From Dryococelus australis (Eukaryota; Arthropoda; Insecta; Phasmatodea; Phasmatidae): 64,000 nt of DNA. The notes beneath the pieces were generated by a model that did no database searches, had not been told where the DNA came from, and saw only the letters and a list, made by a program, of their open reading frames with translations. Where the stretch lies: positions 134,753,663-134,817,662 of the forward strand of contig CM057000.1 in NCBI GenBank assembly GCA_029891345.1, given 5' to 3'. A program made the translations under genes and the position numbers. Positions 45,701 to 57,389 of the stretch are shown one piece after another (within the stretch, counting starts at the first letter, position 1; the number at the start of each line of letters is the position of its first letter).

Positions 45701-46001
45701 AATATTGACTTCTGTACCCAAAATTTACATATTGTTACAAGTAGGCAGGGGGTTGGAGGGGGGGGGGCGGGTTCGTGAGGGATGGAGGTTCTTAATGAAA
45801 ATAAAAGAATCAAATCCGATTTGTAATTTATTCACACAACTTCTATTTGGATCATACACTATTATTTAGTTCTCTTATTTTCAGTGAACGCAATATTTCA
45901 TGTCTATCTCAATTCTAATTAAAGTTCCTATCAATGTAACTGTATAGGTTACAGTCACCCTTAATATTTACACATATACAATATGCCTACTGCCATCATT
46001 A

Positions 46002-46387
46002 TATAGTCCGTTCACGGTAACATGAGCACTTTTGAAAGCCCTGCTTAAGAACTACTTGTATGCACGTTGTGTAATCTTCCGCCTTGAATAAAATTAACAT
46101 TGCCATGGTCCTCATCACTTAATTTATGCGTCGGTCAAGTGAAACTGTGAAATTATTAGGAACTTAAATATTTTACAAATCTGCTCATTTTTACACTTCG
46201 ATGCATTAAGAGAAACAGAATGCGAAATAAATAATTTATGTTATCACAAATGGTTTACCTAGCACATTTTATTCGACGTTACGATGTGCAACTATTTTTT
46301 ATTCATCGTTACCAAATTTGCTAGGTGAATGCCCATTAAAATATACCTATGCCGGCAGGGCAAGTGACTTTTTTCTAAGGGCCTTTA
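46002..46387 (+). mobile_element. MITE-A long form lacking right terminus
   Basis: Starts TATAGTCCGTTCACGGTAAC, follows the long-form order through 'TTTATTCGACGTTACG', and reaches 'CAAGTGACTTTTTTCTAAGGG'. There it jumps to 'CCTTTA', so about 35 bp of the right inverted end are deleted. Confidence 0.85.
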
Positions 46388-46445
46388 CATGTCTTGTCAC
46401 TCACGCATCCAGTTCAAGTCCCGTCCATCATTCTTGCTCTCCACT

Positions 46446-46614
46446 GGGGCCGCGGTGGCATAGCGGTTAGCCTGCTCGCCTCCCACCAAGGCGAACCGGG
46501 TTCAATCCCCGGCCGGGTCACCAGATTTTCGCAAGCTGGAATCCGTTGGTCGGCGGGTTTTCTCGGGGATCTCACGTTTGCCCCGCTCCTTCATTATGGG
46601 TCTCAATAGCTCGG
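46446..46614 (+). mobile_element. tRNA-derived SINE
   Basis: Head GGGGCCGCGGTGGCATAGCGG, 'CTCCCACCAAGGCGAACCGG', B box GTTCAATCCCCGG, body 'GTCGGCGGGTTTTCTCGGGG'. It stops at 'GGGTCTCAATAGC', losing the usual tail. Confidence 0.9.
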
Positions 46615-46617
46615 TTC

Positions 46618-46672
46618 TTCATGGGTGGTAGGCGAGCATGCTAACCGCTTAGCCACTGCGGCCTCTTGGGCA
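46618..46672 (-). mobile_element. SINE head in inverted orientation
   Basis: On the minus strand this reads GAGGCCGCAGTGGCTAAGCGG followed by 'GCATGCTCGCCTACCACCCA', the SINE head up to just before the B box. It abuts the truncated tail of the plus-strand SINE, so the two meet tail to middle. Confidence 0.8.
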
Positions 46673-47894
46673 CAGGGGTGCATTCGGATTAAACATAAAC
46701 ATATAAAAAGGTAAGAAATCCAACATGGCGGGGTGAAGTTCCCCTTTAATGAGGCAATCTCCAAAGGCATCCGTTCGTTAGAAAGGTGTAGGTTATCGTA
46801 GACACGAAACAGTGTGAACTCCACGCGCTCTTCAGGGTTGCAGGGTTGCAGCACAGCAGCGAGTGTTGTGACAGCCACTGATGGAAAGCGAGCGCAACTG
46901 TTGATTCGTGCACCCCTGTGGGGGGGGGGGGGTGGTAGGAGGCGGTGTGGGGCTCTGGCCGGGCGTGTTTGGTCGGCAATTAATCACAAACATTGCAGCC
47001 CCCTGCGTGTTGGTAGCCTCGGCCTTCCGTCACTGTCCGGGGAGGGATGAAAGCCAGGAGGGCTGGGCGGTGGGAGGGGCTGACGTGCTCGGAAAAAAAT
47101 ATCGGGAAGCCTCGACTGCGGGAGCGCATGCCATTCTCTGTTAGGTCGAGCTGAGGTCCTTCTCGCTCCACTAATTTTTTCTAGAGGATTTGGATTAAAG
47201 CGCTGCAGAAACGTAACGCAACGCGCGAAATAAAAAACTAAATTTTAAATACGTATTATACGTTGATGAGAGTCGACAAGATTTTTTACTATGGTAAATA
47301 TCATTTAGAACAACAGTTTATTCAGTCTATAGATTTCTATTTAAAAATAGCTTAATATTTGCAAAGAAATGGGGACATAAACCAAAAAGAAATCGTTAAA
47401 TATCCCACAGTAGATATCTTCAAATGAACAAAATGTGATCAACCACTTTATAATATTAAAATTCACATGGCTTTAAGGAAAAACTCTAAATCAAATTAAA
47501 TCACAGTATTTTTGTATGTTGTTACTTTGAATGGAGAAAACTCGAAATTTTCAAACAATTGTACTGATTGTGTCGTTCTTATACATTTTCATTCGAAAAA
47601 CAGCTAGCATTATTTTTATTGCAAAATCGTCCATTTATCAACTGCTGTATGTGATGGTTTTAGAAATTCAAATGTATTTATAGTAAGATATATCTAGTAG
47701 GGCCTAGTTCAATTCTGTACTTGATTTTTATGTTTTGGGCATGTTCAGACAGCAAGACTTTTCCGTAGCCCCTAACAACCCAGACATGCGTCTACGTCAC
47801 TGGTTGTGGGGAAGAGGAGTTTGGTCTTAGGAGGAAAGCGAGGAAATTGATCACACTTCTGTAGACGCGGGGTTACAGTTAATCGCTGTAATCA
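46673..47894. other. Stretch without recognised gene
   Basis: GC-rich between about 46800 and 47170 with 13 G at 46920-46932, then AT-rich. Frames here overlap in several phases and show no domain. Confidence 0.3.
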
Positions 47895-47898
47895 TTAA

Positions 47899-48298
47899 GA
47901 GTGGGATGGACCCCGCGGGAACTCCACGTCCAAGGTCAAGAAGCGAGGGAGCGATACGGGCGACACCAACACGCACGCCTAGCGCCTCATCGCTCCTATG
48001 CGCAAGGCGTGCAGTGTTTCCGTCGTGACGCTGAACTGTGCAAATTTGATCTGTAACAGTGGGGTTTTATTACACGCGATGAAAGTCCACAGATTAAACT
48101 ACGCCCGTGCTTTTATTTTGCCGCCTAAGGAAACTGCATAGGCGAGCTTTGAAAATGCTATATTTGACCATTTTCACCAATTTTTTATTTTATTTTTTTC
48201 CAACAAAAAGTCGTATTTGCAGAACATCTATTTATTGAGATAAGCGTATTCGCGCAAACAACTATTTCACAAAAAAATGCGGTGGTCCATCCCTACTC
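47899..48298 (+). mobile_element. piggyBac-type MITE E, copy 1, TTAA flanked
   Basis: Ends GAGTGGGATGGACC.. and ..GGTCCATCCCTACTC are inverted repeats, bounded by TTAA at 47895-47898 and 48299-48302. Interior shared with the copy at 57.4-57.7 kb: 'CACAGATTAAACTACG', 'AAGGAAACTGCAT', 'GTCGTATTTGCAGAACAT', 'GCGTATTCGCGCAAACAAC'. It also carries the GC-rich module found in MITE D. Confidence 0.75.
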
Positions 48299-48500
48299 TT
48301 AAACGTTTGACAGCCGAGGTTTTTGGTAAGTTGGGTTTTCTTTATGACCCACTCTCTCACAGTGCTCATTTTGATAGAGTAGCTGGTTATCTTCCTCGTG
48401 TTGGCAATGGCGCTCCGTCTTAGTTTCTTCTCGACGGCATTTACGGCCCTAGGGTTTCGGCCTAGCAAGCAGGGCGCATCGAAGCATGAGGTAATGGTTC
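48299..48500 (-). pseudogene. Mariner-superfamily DNA-binding segment (relic)
   Basis: The minus-strand frame reads 'GRNPRAVNAVEKKLRRS' then 'NTRKITSYSIKMSTVREWV', matching in layout the linker and second helix-turn-helix of mariner-type transposases (basic helix, then '..S..TVR.I/V'). The TTAA MITE ends at its 3' side within the codons for Phe-Lys, so the reading frame may have been cut by that insertion. No catalytic part follows on the same strand. Identification is from motif recall. Confidence 0.4.
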
Positions 48501-48559
48501 TTTCTCCACATTTTGTTCGCAGTATAATTATACGTATGTATTGCTTGTCCAGGTCCTCA

Positions 48560-48738
48560 TGCGTCTGGCCAGACGTGATGTTCTGGTAGCTCAGGGTATT
48601 CGGTTTAGCCTAAAAAGCACACTTGTATGGCAGCGTCAACATGCAATGAAGTTAGGTCCATCAAGTCTTGCGTGGCTTTCTGTAGCCTACTGGCCGAACT
48701 ATCCCCCATTAAACTACAATTTGTTTATGTATGAATAA
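48560..48738 (+). pseudogene. Possible mariner catalytic C-terminal scrap
   Basis: The plus-strand frame ends '..VAYWPNYPPLNYNLFMYE', which has the spacing of the 'WP..SPDLNPLDY..W' segment that carries the last acidic residue in mariner-type transposases; that Asp reads Asn here. Orientation is opposite to the DNA-binding relic next to it, implying rearrangement if both are real. Weak. Confidence 0.2.
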
Positions 48739-49348
48739 AGCAAACTTAATTTTTCGTGCTTAAATTGCAAGTATTACACTATACCGTTGTTTGTAGTGGC
48801 GATAGACTTCTTTTGTTGAATTCCGCATGCATAATTACGTTACTTATGTGAAGAAATCCCACAGTGCAAAAAAAGAAATTTAAGTGTAACCTCAAAATCA
48901 CGAAGTATTCTAAAGAGCATAATGTGCTGAGAAAGGAACAGGAACCGTTCGTATTGTGCATACTTACTCTTAGGGAGCACCCATTAACGAATCATTTAAT
49001 TTAGCGTCAAGAAGTGACGGAGAGGTCGTGGATGGGAAATGTGAGACCCTGTTTTTGGGATACACTTAGCATGATGCATTAAGTATGATAAAAGTGAAAA
49101 AGGTTCAATATTGCATTTTTTAAGCTTGCTAATGCAGTTTCCTTAAACGTTAAAAGAAAAGTGCGCAATTGATGAAAAGTTTTACGCAATTTATTAAGGT
49201 GACGCATGGCTTAAGGCCCTCAGTTCGAAGCCCGAAACGATAAAGAATATTAATTTTCTCTCGGTTTTAGAAAAAAGAACTTGCAATTTTTCCGAGTGAT
49301 GGGAGAATGTATAGGTATATAGAGCACTGACGCACGCTGATAACTTAG
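48739..49348. other. AT-rich spacer
   Basis: Nothing recognisable is seen on either strand. Confidence 0.3.
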
Positions 49349-50035
49349 TTGATATTCAGGCGTCGAGAAGTAAACATCGATTTGGGAGCATTCTCTCGCT
49401 ATACAGTTGGAATGAATTGTGAATACGGAGGTCTACCTTTGACCTCATACAACATGGAGCCGCGACCTGCATCATCGCTGTCTATTTGCGGATTGTGTAA
49501 ACTCTGCAAATCTTCGGTCAAAATGCTCATCGATATGAAAGAATTACTTATACTAAATAGCCATTTTCACATGAGGAGGAATTACGCCAATGGCCACACA
49601 CAGTTTATGCAAGGTGATGCTTTGAAGAACAACATCAAGAACTGTAACAATTCGTCTTTTGAGAGCCAGCAAGTGATCCCGTCCATATCCCCTGCCAGGT
49701 CGGTGGATACTGATTCCACAGACGATTGTGGCAAGGCAGTTAATGCTAAAGACGTAATGAGTGCTGTAGAGTAGGTTTGTTTGGAATGTAGATTTGCAGT
49801 ACTTTCGCGTGAAGTCGACGAACTCCATAATAAACGGTCGTCGGCTCTAAATTCTGATGAGCATACAACTCCTGTTACAAAGAAAAACAAATTTAATATA
49901 GAATACGAAACAGGAGGTGGAGATGACCATGAAGAGAGCATTCATGAAAATGAACATGAAGACAGAGGTAATGCTGAAGGCGATGATGGCGATTTTCTAG
50001 ATGCACTGACAAATTTTCTACGACAAGCGACATGA
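49349..50035 (+). pseudogene. Unrecognised ORF remnant with one in-frame stop, acidic C terminus
   Basis: One frame is open for 228 codons except for a TAG at 49772-49774. Before the stop lie 'SLSICGLCKLCKSSVKMLI' with CxxCxLC-like cysteines and a Ser/Asp-rich stretch. After it lie 'CRFAVLSREVDELHNKRSS', a Glu/His/Asp-rich segment ('DDHEESIHENEHEDRGN') and 'FLDALTNFLRQAT'. The next frame starts with ATG overlapping this stop (ATGA), as in compact mobile or viral gene sets. I do not recognise the family; a Polinton/Maverick-like origin is only a guess. Confidence 0.4.
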
Positions 50036-50205
50036 AGAAGGCAGAAGACGCCGAGAATTCTGGCTACCTATTTCCCGAAGACCCGAATGAACTTGTTGAT
50101 TGACTCAGATATTTTATTGACCTTCAAAAACGCGGGGCTCTCTCACACATAGTTGAAATATCTTCAATCATTAGTAAACTGAAGGAACGGGGATATATCG
50201 CATAA
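50032..50205 (+). pseudogene. Small overlapping ORF remnant with one in-frame stop
   Basis: ATG at 50032 overlaps the upstream TGA by ATGA. The frame reads 'MKKAEDAENSGYLFPEDPN', 'ELVD', a TGA at 50101-50103 that most simply derives from CGA (Arg), then 'LRYFIDLQKRGALSHIVEI' and 'SSIISKLKERGYIA', stop TAA 50203-50205. Length 57 residues plus the lost one. The 'NEL.DRL..L' and 'EI.SII..L...G.I' pattern is one I associate with small proteins of invertebrate virus-like elements, from memory and unverified. Confidence 0.4.
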
Positions 50206-50524
50206 CGTGATGAACTGATTTATTCTCAAATTGTAATTACAAAATAATAACAAATTATTATCATTAAATAATAATTTTTTTATTTTGTATGTCGTATCTT
50301 TTTATCCCTCAGAACTTTATAAAGTGGTGCTATGAGCACTCGACTATTAATAGAAAGATCTGCATAGGCCTATAGAATAATAATAAAGACTTTGGGTACA
50401 AAAATGCATGAGTAGATTACTGTTTACAAAACATTAATTCTGTCAAGTACAAATTTTGGAGACAGATGGCGAATCTTCTTTTTTTAAATATGTATATACA
50501 GATACAGACGACAAACCCAAGGAT
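50206..50524. other. AT-rich spacer
   Basis: AT-rich 3' flank of the two-ORF remnant. No element border or gene is recognised. Confidence 0.3.
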
Positions 50525-50645
50525 TGAATTTGGATTGATGATTAATGGAAAGATTGCGAAATATTGATGGAAAGATTGCGAATTATTTTGAAAAATTGAT
50601 AGGAAGATAGTGGAATATTGATGGAAAGATTGAGAAATATTGATG
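50525..50645 (+). repeat. Degenerate ~22-bp tandem repeat
   Basis: Variants of AAATATTGATGGAAAGATTGCG occur about five times in succession, with one longer interruption. Confidence 0.75.
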
Positions 50646-51236
50646 ATCATAACATAGTCGTGCATGTGGGCGCTATTAGTATAGTGTGCTTGGTTTATTC
50701 ATATATACATACATTGAAAATATCTGAGTAGTATTCTTATACCTACAAAACGTTGAGGTAGTGAATAATTTGCAGATTCTGCCATTGTGTATTAATCAGT
50801 CTTTAAGAGAGGGGACTGGAAATGCAGTAACTGGACGTGAAACTTTTGTCTGTTTCCGCAATACCCTATCTATAATTTAGGTACAATACAAAAATAAATA
50901 ATATATAGTTAAAATTTATTTTTTTAAATAGTTCAATCAATCGAGATTTACGATTTGACATATCCTATGCATATAAAACCATTATGACTACCAAAACAAA
51001 CATATTCCTGAAGAATTATTGGGTGTAACTGCCGAGCACCTTCGGATACATTCGGCAAACCCGAGTCGACGGCTTCTGAGCACCACCTGAGTCAAGCCGA
51101 AGATTGCCGAGCTCGTCCGAGTCGAGCCGAAGACCGCCAGCCACAGCCACAGCACACAGCTCCCATTAAAAATGCATTGCCACAGAAGAAACATAATCAT
51201 ACTAATGATAACTCTTGACAGTTTTGGCAGGTGCAA
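50646..51236. other. Spacer with a short GC-rich motif cluster
   Basis: Between about 51020 and 51150, 'GCCGA', 'GAGTCGA' and 'AGCCGAAGA' motifs recur as imperfect copies. No gene is recognised. Confidence 0.3.
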
Positions 51237-51972
51237 ATATACAGCATGTTGCAATATTGCATGTCAATACTTCGGGGGAATATTTCTCACATCTGGAGGA
51301 TGAAAAAAATGTTATATGAACATAGGTCAGCAAACGCTTCGTTTCTTCGCTACAGCCCATAGTACATAACGTACAGTGTATGGCTTGCGGGCTGGATCAT
51401 GGAGCTGTGGAATGTCATCGCAGCTGTAATTGGCGGCCCCATACCAGCCCACGAGGAGCCCTGATTTGAATCCACTTGACTTTTATTTGTGGGGACATTT
51501 GAAAGCTCTTGTGTATGCAATTCCAGTGGACGATGTGGGCACCCTCCGTAGCCATATTGTGGCGGGATGCGAAACAATCAGGAGTTTTCCAGAGATACAC
51601 CAACCCATCCGGGTGTCCATGCAAAGGCGGGTTGATGCACGTGTTCGTGCTGATGGAGGGCGTTTTGAACATTTCCTTTAGAGCCGACGATAAGCCTTCA
51701 CACCTGTGTAACTACCTCCTGTGCAGTTCCTACTTTTCTAGGAATATTGCCTTAGTGTGAGGGGTCGTGTATCATGCAAACGAACGCTGCGATGGCATTC
51801 CACAGTACCATGATCCAGGCGGTGGGACATGCGTTGTATATTATGTGTTACGGCTGTAGCGAAGAAACGAAGCATTTGTGGACCTACGTTCATTAAAAAA
51901 ATTTTTCATCCTCCAGATGTGAGGAATGTTCCCCCGAAGTATTGACATGCAATTCTACAACATCCTGCATAT
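51237..51972 (+). mobile_element. Mariner-superfamily element with ~190-bp inverted repeats, internally deleted
   Basis: The left end (about 51237-51428) and right end (about 51783-51972) pair over about 190 bp, including 'GCATGTCAATACTTCGGGGG', 'CATCTGGAGGATGAAAAAA', 'GCTTCGTTTCTTCGCTACAG' and 'CTGGATCATGG'. TA-rich flanks (ATAT on both sides) fit TA-type target duplication. The ~350-bp interior keeps only the C-terminal part of a transposase, so this is a deletion derivative of an autonomous element. Confidence 0.85.
51430..51681 (+). pseudogene. Transposase C-terminal fragment, IS630/Tc1/mariner superfamily
   Basis: The frame reads 'RSPDLNPLDFYLWGHLKAL', the hallmark segment ending the DDE/D catalytic domain of this superfamily. 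'VDDVGTLRSHIVAGCETIR' and 'RVSMQRRVDARVRADGGRF' follow, the usual C-terminal helical tail, and it ends 'EHFL' at a natural stop. The first two catalytic acids and the DNA-binding half are absent because of the internal deletion. No start codon is expected. Confidence 0.8.
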
Positions 51973-52158
51973 CACAATTCGAGCCAAACACGAACCTTTT
52001 CGCGCAATAAATAACATTTTTCCGTTTACCGCCAGCTTAAAGGCGACCTATTTGGAACGCCAGCGCACCTAGCGGCGGTGATTTTCCCCTGTGCCAAATT
52101 CTGCCGTAAGAAACGTCGTCTTATTCCTAACCTGAGTTAAATAAACCTTCAGTATGAC
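51973..52158. other. Short spacer
   Basis: Nothing recognisable is seen between the mariner-type element and the next MITE. Confidence 0.3.
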
Positions 52159-52451
52159 TAGAGACAGGCGAAATTCGCGTTATTATTTGGATGTAAGTTA
52201 GACTTAAAACACTTAGGATTTTCTGTTGTCTCTGCATTTGGGTTACATTTTTTATTCGGACAAGCGCTGGAATTTTTTGGACGAATAGGAAGCTACTAAC
52301 GACAATTTGGTCCAATCATGTCCAACGAATTTGGAGAATGTGTGTCATCACTGCTGCAGAAGCCGAAAACCAAGTGACTCCGAATCTAATACGTACAGGA
52401 TGGTGAATTTTAACGTGCTGTTAGTAAACGACGCGAATTTTGCAGCATGTA
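52159..52451 (+). mobile_element. hAT-type MITE, diverged copy
   Basis: Left end TAGAGACAGGCGAAATTCGCG and 'TTATTATTTGG' match the outer element at 35.7 kb; the right end 'AAACGACGCGAATTTTGCAGCATGTA' is its counterpart. 'CAATTTGGTCCAATCATGTCC' inside fits the family. No clear 8-bp duplication remains. Confidence 0.6.
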
Positions 52452-53705
52452 TCAGTGTCACAGTCGTACTGCCGTAGAACTGGTGTCGAGATCGGATTTC
52501 AAGACCCCGATGCCTAGAGCCGACTAAATATCTTCACCCACTCACTGGTGCCGCGTATCAAGATGTTTCGATTTTGGACTCTACAACACTGTGACAACTT
52601 CCAAACACAGCGGCGCCATGCGCACAGGTTCATGGACACCTGATCGTGACAGTGCAGCTCCGGAGAGTAGACAAATCAGTGGCGAGGCTATTTGCTTTTT
52701 GTTGTAGTGAAGTACTCTTACGGTATGGTTGCGTATTCTTAAACCTGTTTCAGTAGAATATGTTCGTAATCCTCGATTTTCTCGAACACTATTATCAGTG
52801 CAAGTACTTTTGGGATAAAGGAACAGTACATACAAGCACAATTAAACAAGAAACTAGGCCGAATCTCTGTTATTAGAACATAGTGGTTCAGACAGTGGGG
52901 GAAGCCTCGAGGGCCAAAATTAGAGAAATACGCGTTACTTACAAAACTAAATTCACAAAATCAAGAAATCAATCACCACTGGGACTGCAGCAGAAATATA
53001 AATACCAGTGAATATTTATTAACTAAGCTAAACTTTGTGAACTTCAACCACCCGTGACCCCTTTCACAGACTATTGCCCGTCTCTATCTATCCCCACTTT
53101 TCAGAAACCTTCTACGGACTTCAGCATGTATGTGAAACACAAACACAGTAGAAAAGTCCACAAACGGAACAGGCGGAGAAGACCTCATTCATGGAACAAT
53201 AGATGAACTTTCAGAGACACTGGTGGCACACTTTTCCAACTGGAGTGATCAAACACATCATTTTTATATATTTATTACAATAGAACGATGTATATTAACA
53301 TTTTAAAGAACGCATGTTGTCCCTGTGGGTCAATAGAGATAGTAATTAATGTTAAGTGACGTAAGCAAATTATTCACGTTAACAGAAATTCGTACCATTA
53401 TTGCTAAACTTCTGGTAGGAAGATGCTGAAGCTTTTTTCTTTGTAAATCGATACAGGTACTGAGGCGAAATATCTTAAGGCTACTTGCTGTTTTATTCCT
53501 GCAAAAATTGCATTTATCATGGTGATATTGTTTTGTATCCTAGGTCCAACTTGCAATCCAAGAGAATGAGGAGATTAATAACTATTGTCGTTTCACATTT
53601 ATTTAGTACCATTCTAAAACACTTTCCTTGGTACCATGTAAAAACGATGGAGAATTATACCTATTTAGCACTTGAAATTTAGTTTCAGTATTATAAAAAC
53701 TTTTT
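52452..53705. other. Stretch without recognised gene
   Basis: Short frames only, with no domain or repeat recognised. Confidence 0.3.
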
Positions 53706-53947
53706 TTAAATATGATGTACCACAATTTCCAGGAACTCACTAGACATGTCTTCATCAATTTGTACGATATTACAGAAGGAGGATCTTCCAATGACAACTG
53801 CCATATTAATGGTTCTGACGCACCTAGTTTATTTCTGCGCAGAATCCACTTTCGCGCCTACTTCTTTATCCTCATTCTAAAAACATCCTGCTCCTGTTCT
53901 ACCAGTTCTTGGACGTTATGTGCAATCGCAGGCACAAATTTTGCCAC
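53706..53947 (-). pseudogene. Harbinger/HARBI1-type transposase N-terminal relic
   Basis: On the minus strand 'VQELVEQEQDVFRMRIKK', a stop, then 'ARKWILRRNKLGASEPLIWQ' and 'LSLEDP', shifting frame into 'VQIDEDMSSEFLEIVVHHI'. Insect HARBI1-like proteins begin with the layout 'RR.W.R.WL.RR...GA...L..EL..ED...Y.NFLR.....F..LL..V.P.I', which this follows. The catalytic domain is not found downstream. The match is by recalled pattern only; a stop and a frameshift show it is dead. Confidence 0.45.
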
Positions 53948-56900
53948 ACTTTCGACTGCAGTACTGGAATGTCACGAGAGTAAAACTTGGGGATCTGTGC
54001 GTGTGAACTGCCGGTGTCGTGGAAGTGAATCTGCGAGATCGGTGTGAGATCAGCGGTATCGTCAGAACGAGCATTTTGGACCAAAAACACCACAGAACTC
54101 GAACTGGAAACAATCCGCAAGCACTTGTAGCCAATAATCATTAAAACAGTTTTCAGGCATTTTTGAAAGGGAAGCGCAGATTAATTGTTGGGCTTTTATA
54201 AAGCGCGGCAAGGATTTTGATAATCCTGTGATGAGAAGTTAACTGCTAGAACAAGAAGCTACAAGAATTTTCAAATAACTCTTCGTTTGTTTGGTCTTTC
54301 TTCACATTAGCCACCTTCACGAAGAGACTGCAAATGAAACTTCAGTGCCACAAGAAACCTTGCTACTGCGAACGTAATCAACCGAGAAGGATTTAATTAT
54401 ACTGATGTGCCGGGCAATACATTAACCGTCCTCTAGTTTCTATCTCTTTCAAACACACTTACACAATTAGTTAGCAGTGCAGACTGGTAGTTGATGCCTG
54501 GGAAACTTAAGACCAAGATTCGTTCGAAGCGTTTCTAAACAGAACATTTCAACGGAGAAACGATTGGTCGCTATCTGCAGCGTCTAGGAATTAATTCGGA
54601 ATTGCACTAAAAGAGAGAAGCTTAAATGAACAAAAGGGCACGAATACATCGTCGCAGTTTAACTTACCCAAGTGAGTTTTCTGCAGTCGTGTTGGATTCA
54701 TTCGGTAGTAACTATCCGGTTCGAAGTGATCCTTCCTCTGTTCCTTTGTTTTTCAGATTCCAAGTTGAGTCCTCGGATTTTATATATTTCTCGACATTTC
54801 TTAATGACACTTTCCCTTCCAATAGTAGGTCTACTTCAAACGTTTATTTAATGATATATCGCATCTGAAGACATGTGTGACAATGGCTATCTGATATGTA
54901 CTACTTTTCTTGGTGTTGTGGTATATATATATATTAGTGCAGTTTACACTAATATAGGACTCTTTGTTTTTATTTTGTGATAGTTGTTTGTACATTGTTT
55001 TTATATAACCTAAAAGTGTCCTTGGCAATGAAAATATATAGATATCCTTTAACTTGTTCCCTTGTCTAAAACACTACGTAATGCACAGTATGAAAATTCA
55101 TTTAACTTCCATTGAATGTTAATTTGCAACACACACGCGTGAGTTCAGTTGGAAAAGATAGACAGCGCAGCAGCTGAAGCCATACGAGAAAACTGTTTTC
55201 ATTCGATAGGAGAAGCGGAACAAAAGCTCCCTCGTTGATTGAAGAAAACCCTGGCAATCGTTGCAGGGGCTTCCCGAACACTCTTCCTCCTTCTCTCAGG
55301 CGCACCTTTCGTTCATCTCATTTTTATGTTCGCTGGGAACCATTTCATTTGGAATGAATGAATAATATTTCTGAAAATTTGCGAAACTGAAAGTCTTTGT
55401 GTTATCACTTTCCATTCTTATACTTGCGAGAATACCTGACCGATAAATTTATTTCGAATAATATATTTTTCACATTTACTTGAACTACATGTATAACTAC
55501 AAAAGGATACACAATTCTAAAATGTTACAATTTATTTATACGACTTCTTCGAAATTAAGTTTTATAATTATATGCACAAATATACAGAGAACACGGAAAT
55601 TCCTTAAAGATTCGATTTTTCCTTCATATCTCTTTTGCAGCCACAAAAACGAACAGTTATGAAAGTGTCTCCTTCATACATGATCTGGTTGTGCACTGCA
55701 ATAAAACTTTATTCAGCATTGCAGCTTGAAAACAAAAATGGGAGTGTTAAATATTACGACATTTGAAGAAATTTTATTGGGGAATGCTGGACACACAGCA
55801 TTTTCATCTAGGGACAAGCTAATTTTTTGAAGACGTAAAACACCTCGGCGATTTGCAACTTCATATTTTTATTGCTTTAATTTTTTCTATACATTTTAAT
55901 ATGGTAATTTTGCTTAGTTGGCTTGTCGCCCTAGATGTCAACTCTTGTTAGTATATCTACTTTCTACAAACATGCCAGAAGCAGACTACTTGAATGTCAC
56001 AAGCTGATCATGCACACTTATTTTGTGCTGGATTTGAGAGTGTTTATTTATCTTTTATTTTCTCCATCTCTTAACCTGATGGACTACTCTTTGTTTTACA
56101 TTTACATAATAAATACCTGCCTTTGACTATGAAATGCCTGAAAGGAACACTTTTTCTCATTCATTTGGATACCTCTGTGGCTGAGGCACAGTTAAAGTTA
56201 TTGTTCTTGGGCATTAATCGCATTATTACAGACGTCTGGCCATGACTACGTCGGAAAATGTAACATTTTGGCAATTATTTTGAAGAAAAATGCAGTGTCT
56301 GTGTAATGGGTCCTGTTGTAGCGCACATTTAAAGAGCTACGGTTTTATCTTGTGAATCAGTGTCTATTACTCATATAAGAGACGGTGTCCTTCCGTCCAG
56401 AGATAAAACAGAGACCTCATTTGTTAACTGCTACTCACTTGTACCTGTCAAAAAGCGTTTCCTAGCTTGCGAATAGGTGAAATAAACTAAGAATCGATTA
56501 TCAAGATATTAAGAATCTCGGTTAGTCAGTAACAATATCAGTGAAATGAGTTAAATTCAATTTCCGAAAGAATCGTTGGGATTTTAGTGATAATGTAAAT
56601 TTCACTGTTCCGAAGCAGTTGTTACCTACTACATGAATATCGTAGTGCACAAAATGGATAATCGTCTTTAGTTAACATCGATTCATCCCGCTAAATATTA
56701 TGGTTGCAGAAATTCAGGGGTACCAACTGGCTCTAACATCGTCATAATTTCAGTCAGTGTAGATATGGTACGAGAGTAATGATATGAGACTTGAGGAAAG
56801 CCGACATGGAAAATAAGCAGAAACAATTCACACACAGGGTTTCCTACACTGCAGGAGTTCCCAATACGCCGTAGACGTAAGTGGCTTTAGGATAGTTTAG

Positions 56901-57389
56901 GAACGTCTTTATACACATTGGCGTTTTGTACTTTGCGTGAAATATGAAATTGCCAAGTCCTTAAATCTACAATCAGCTTGACCGCAACGTATGAAATTCA
57001 TTGCAATTGAACATTCAACTAAACAGGCACTCATATACGAGCACAACCGTACCAACCATCACACAATTCCGTACGTCACGAAGGGCCTGATAAAATGCCT
57101 TAGTTTTCGGAACATCAGCTGACGCTTTAAAAGATTCTGGATTCAATGACCGGATTAGGAATGGGCATCGTATCAGGTGAAAATTTATATTGCGTTTATG
57201 TTTTACATCCCCGTCTGCTTCTCAGCCCTTTTATTATCTCTATTAAACCTATAAACATAGAGTAAGAAAAAAAATTAATTAACTGTACTGCTAACCATAT
57301 TTTTACCTATTTTAATATGAGATAAAATGCTAGTAAATTACGTCACGTATCTAAAATAGAAATTTGTCTAACAGTATATTCCTTGCATC
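53948..57389. other. Long stretch without recognised gene or repeat
   Basis: Mostly AT-rich, with short frames of at most about 80 codons on either strand. I noticed no terminal inverted repeats or copies of other repeats in this window. Confidence 0.35.
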
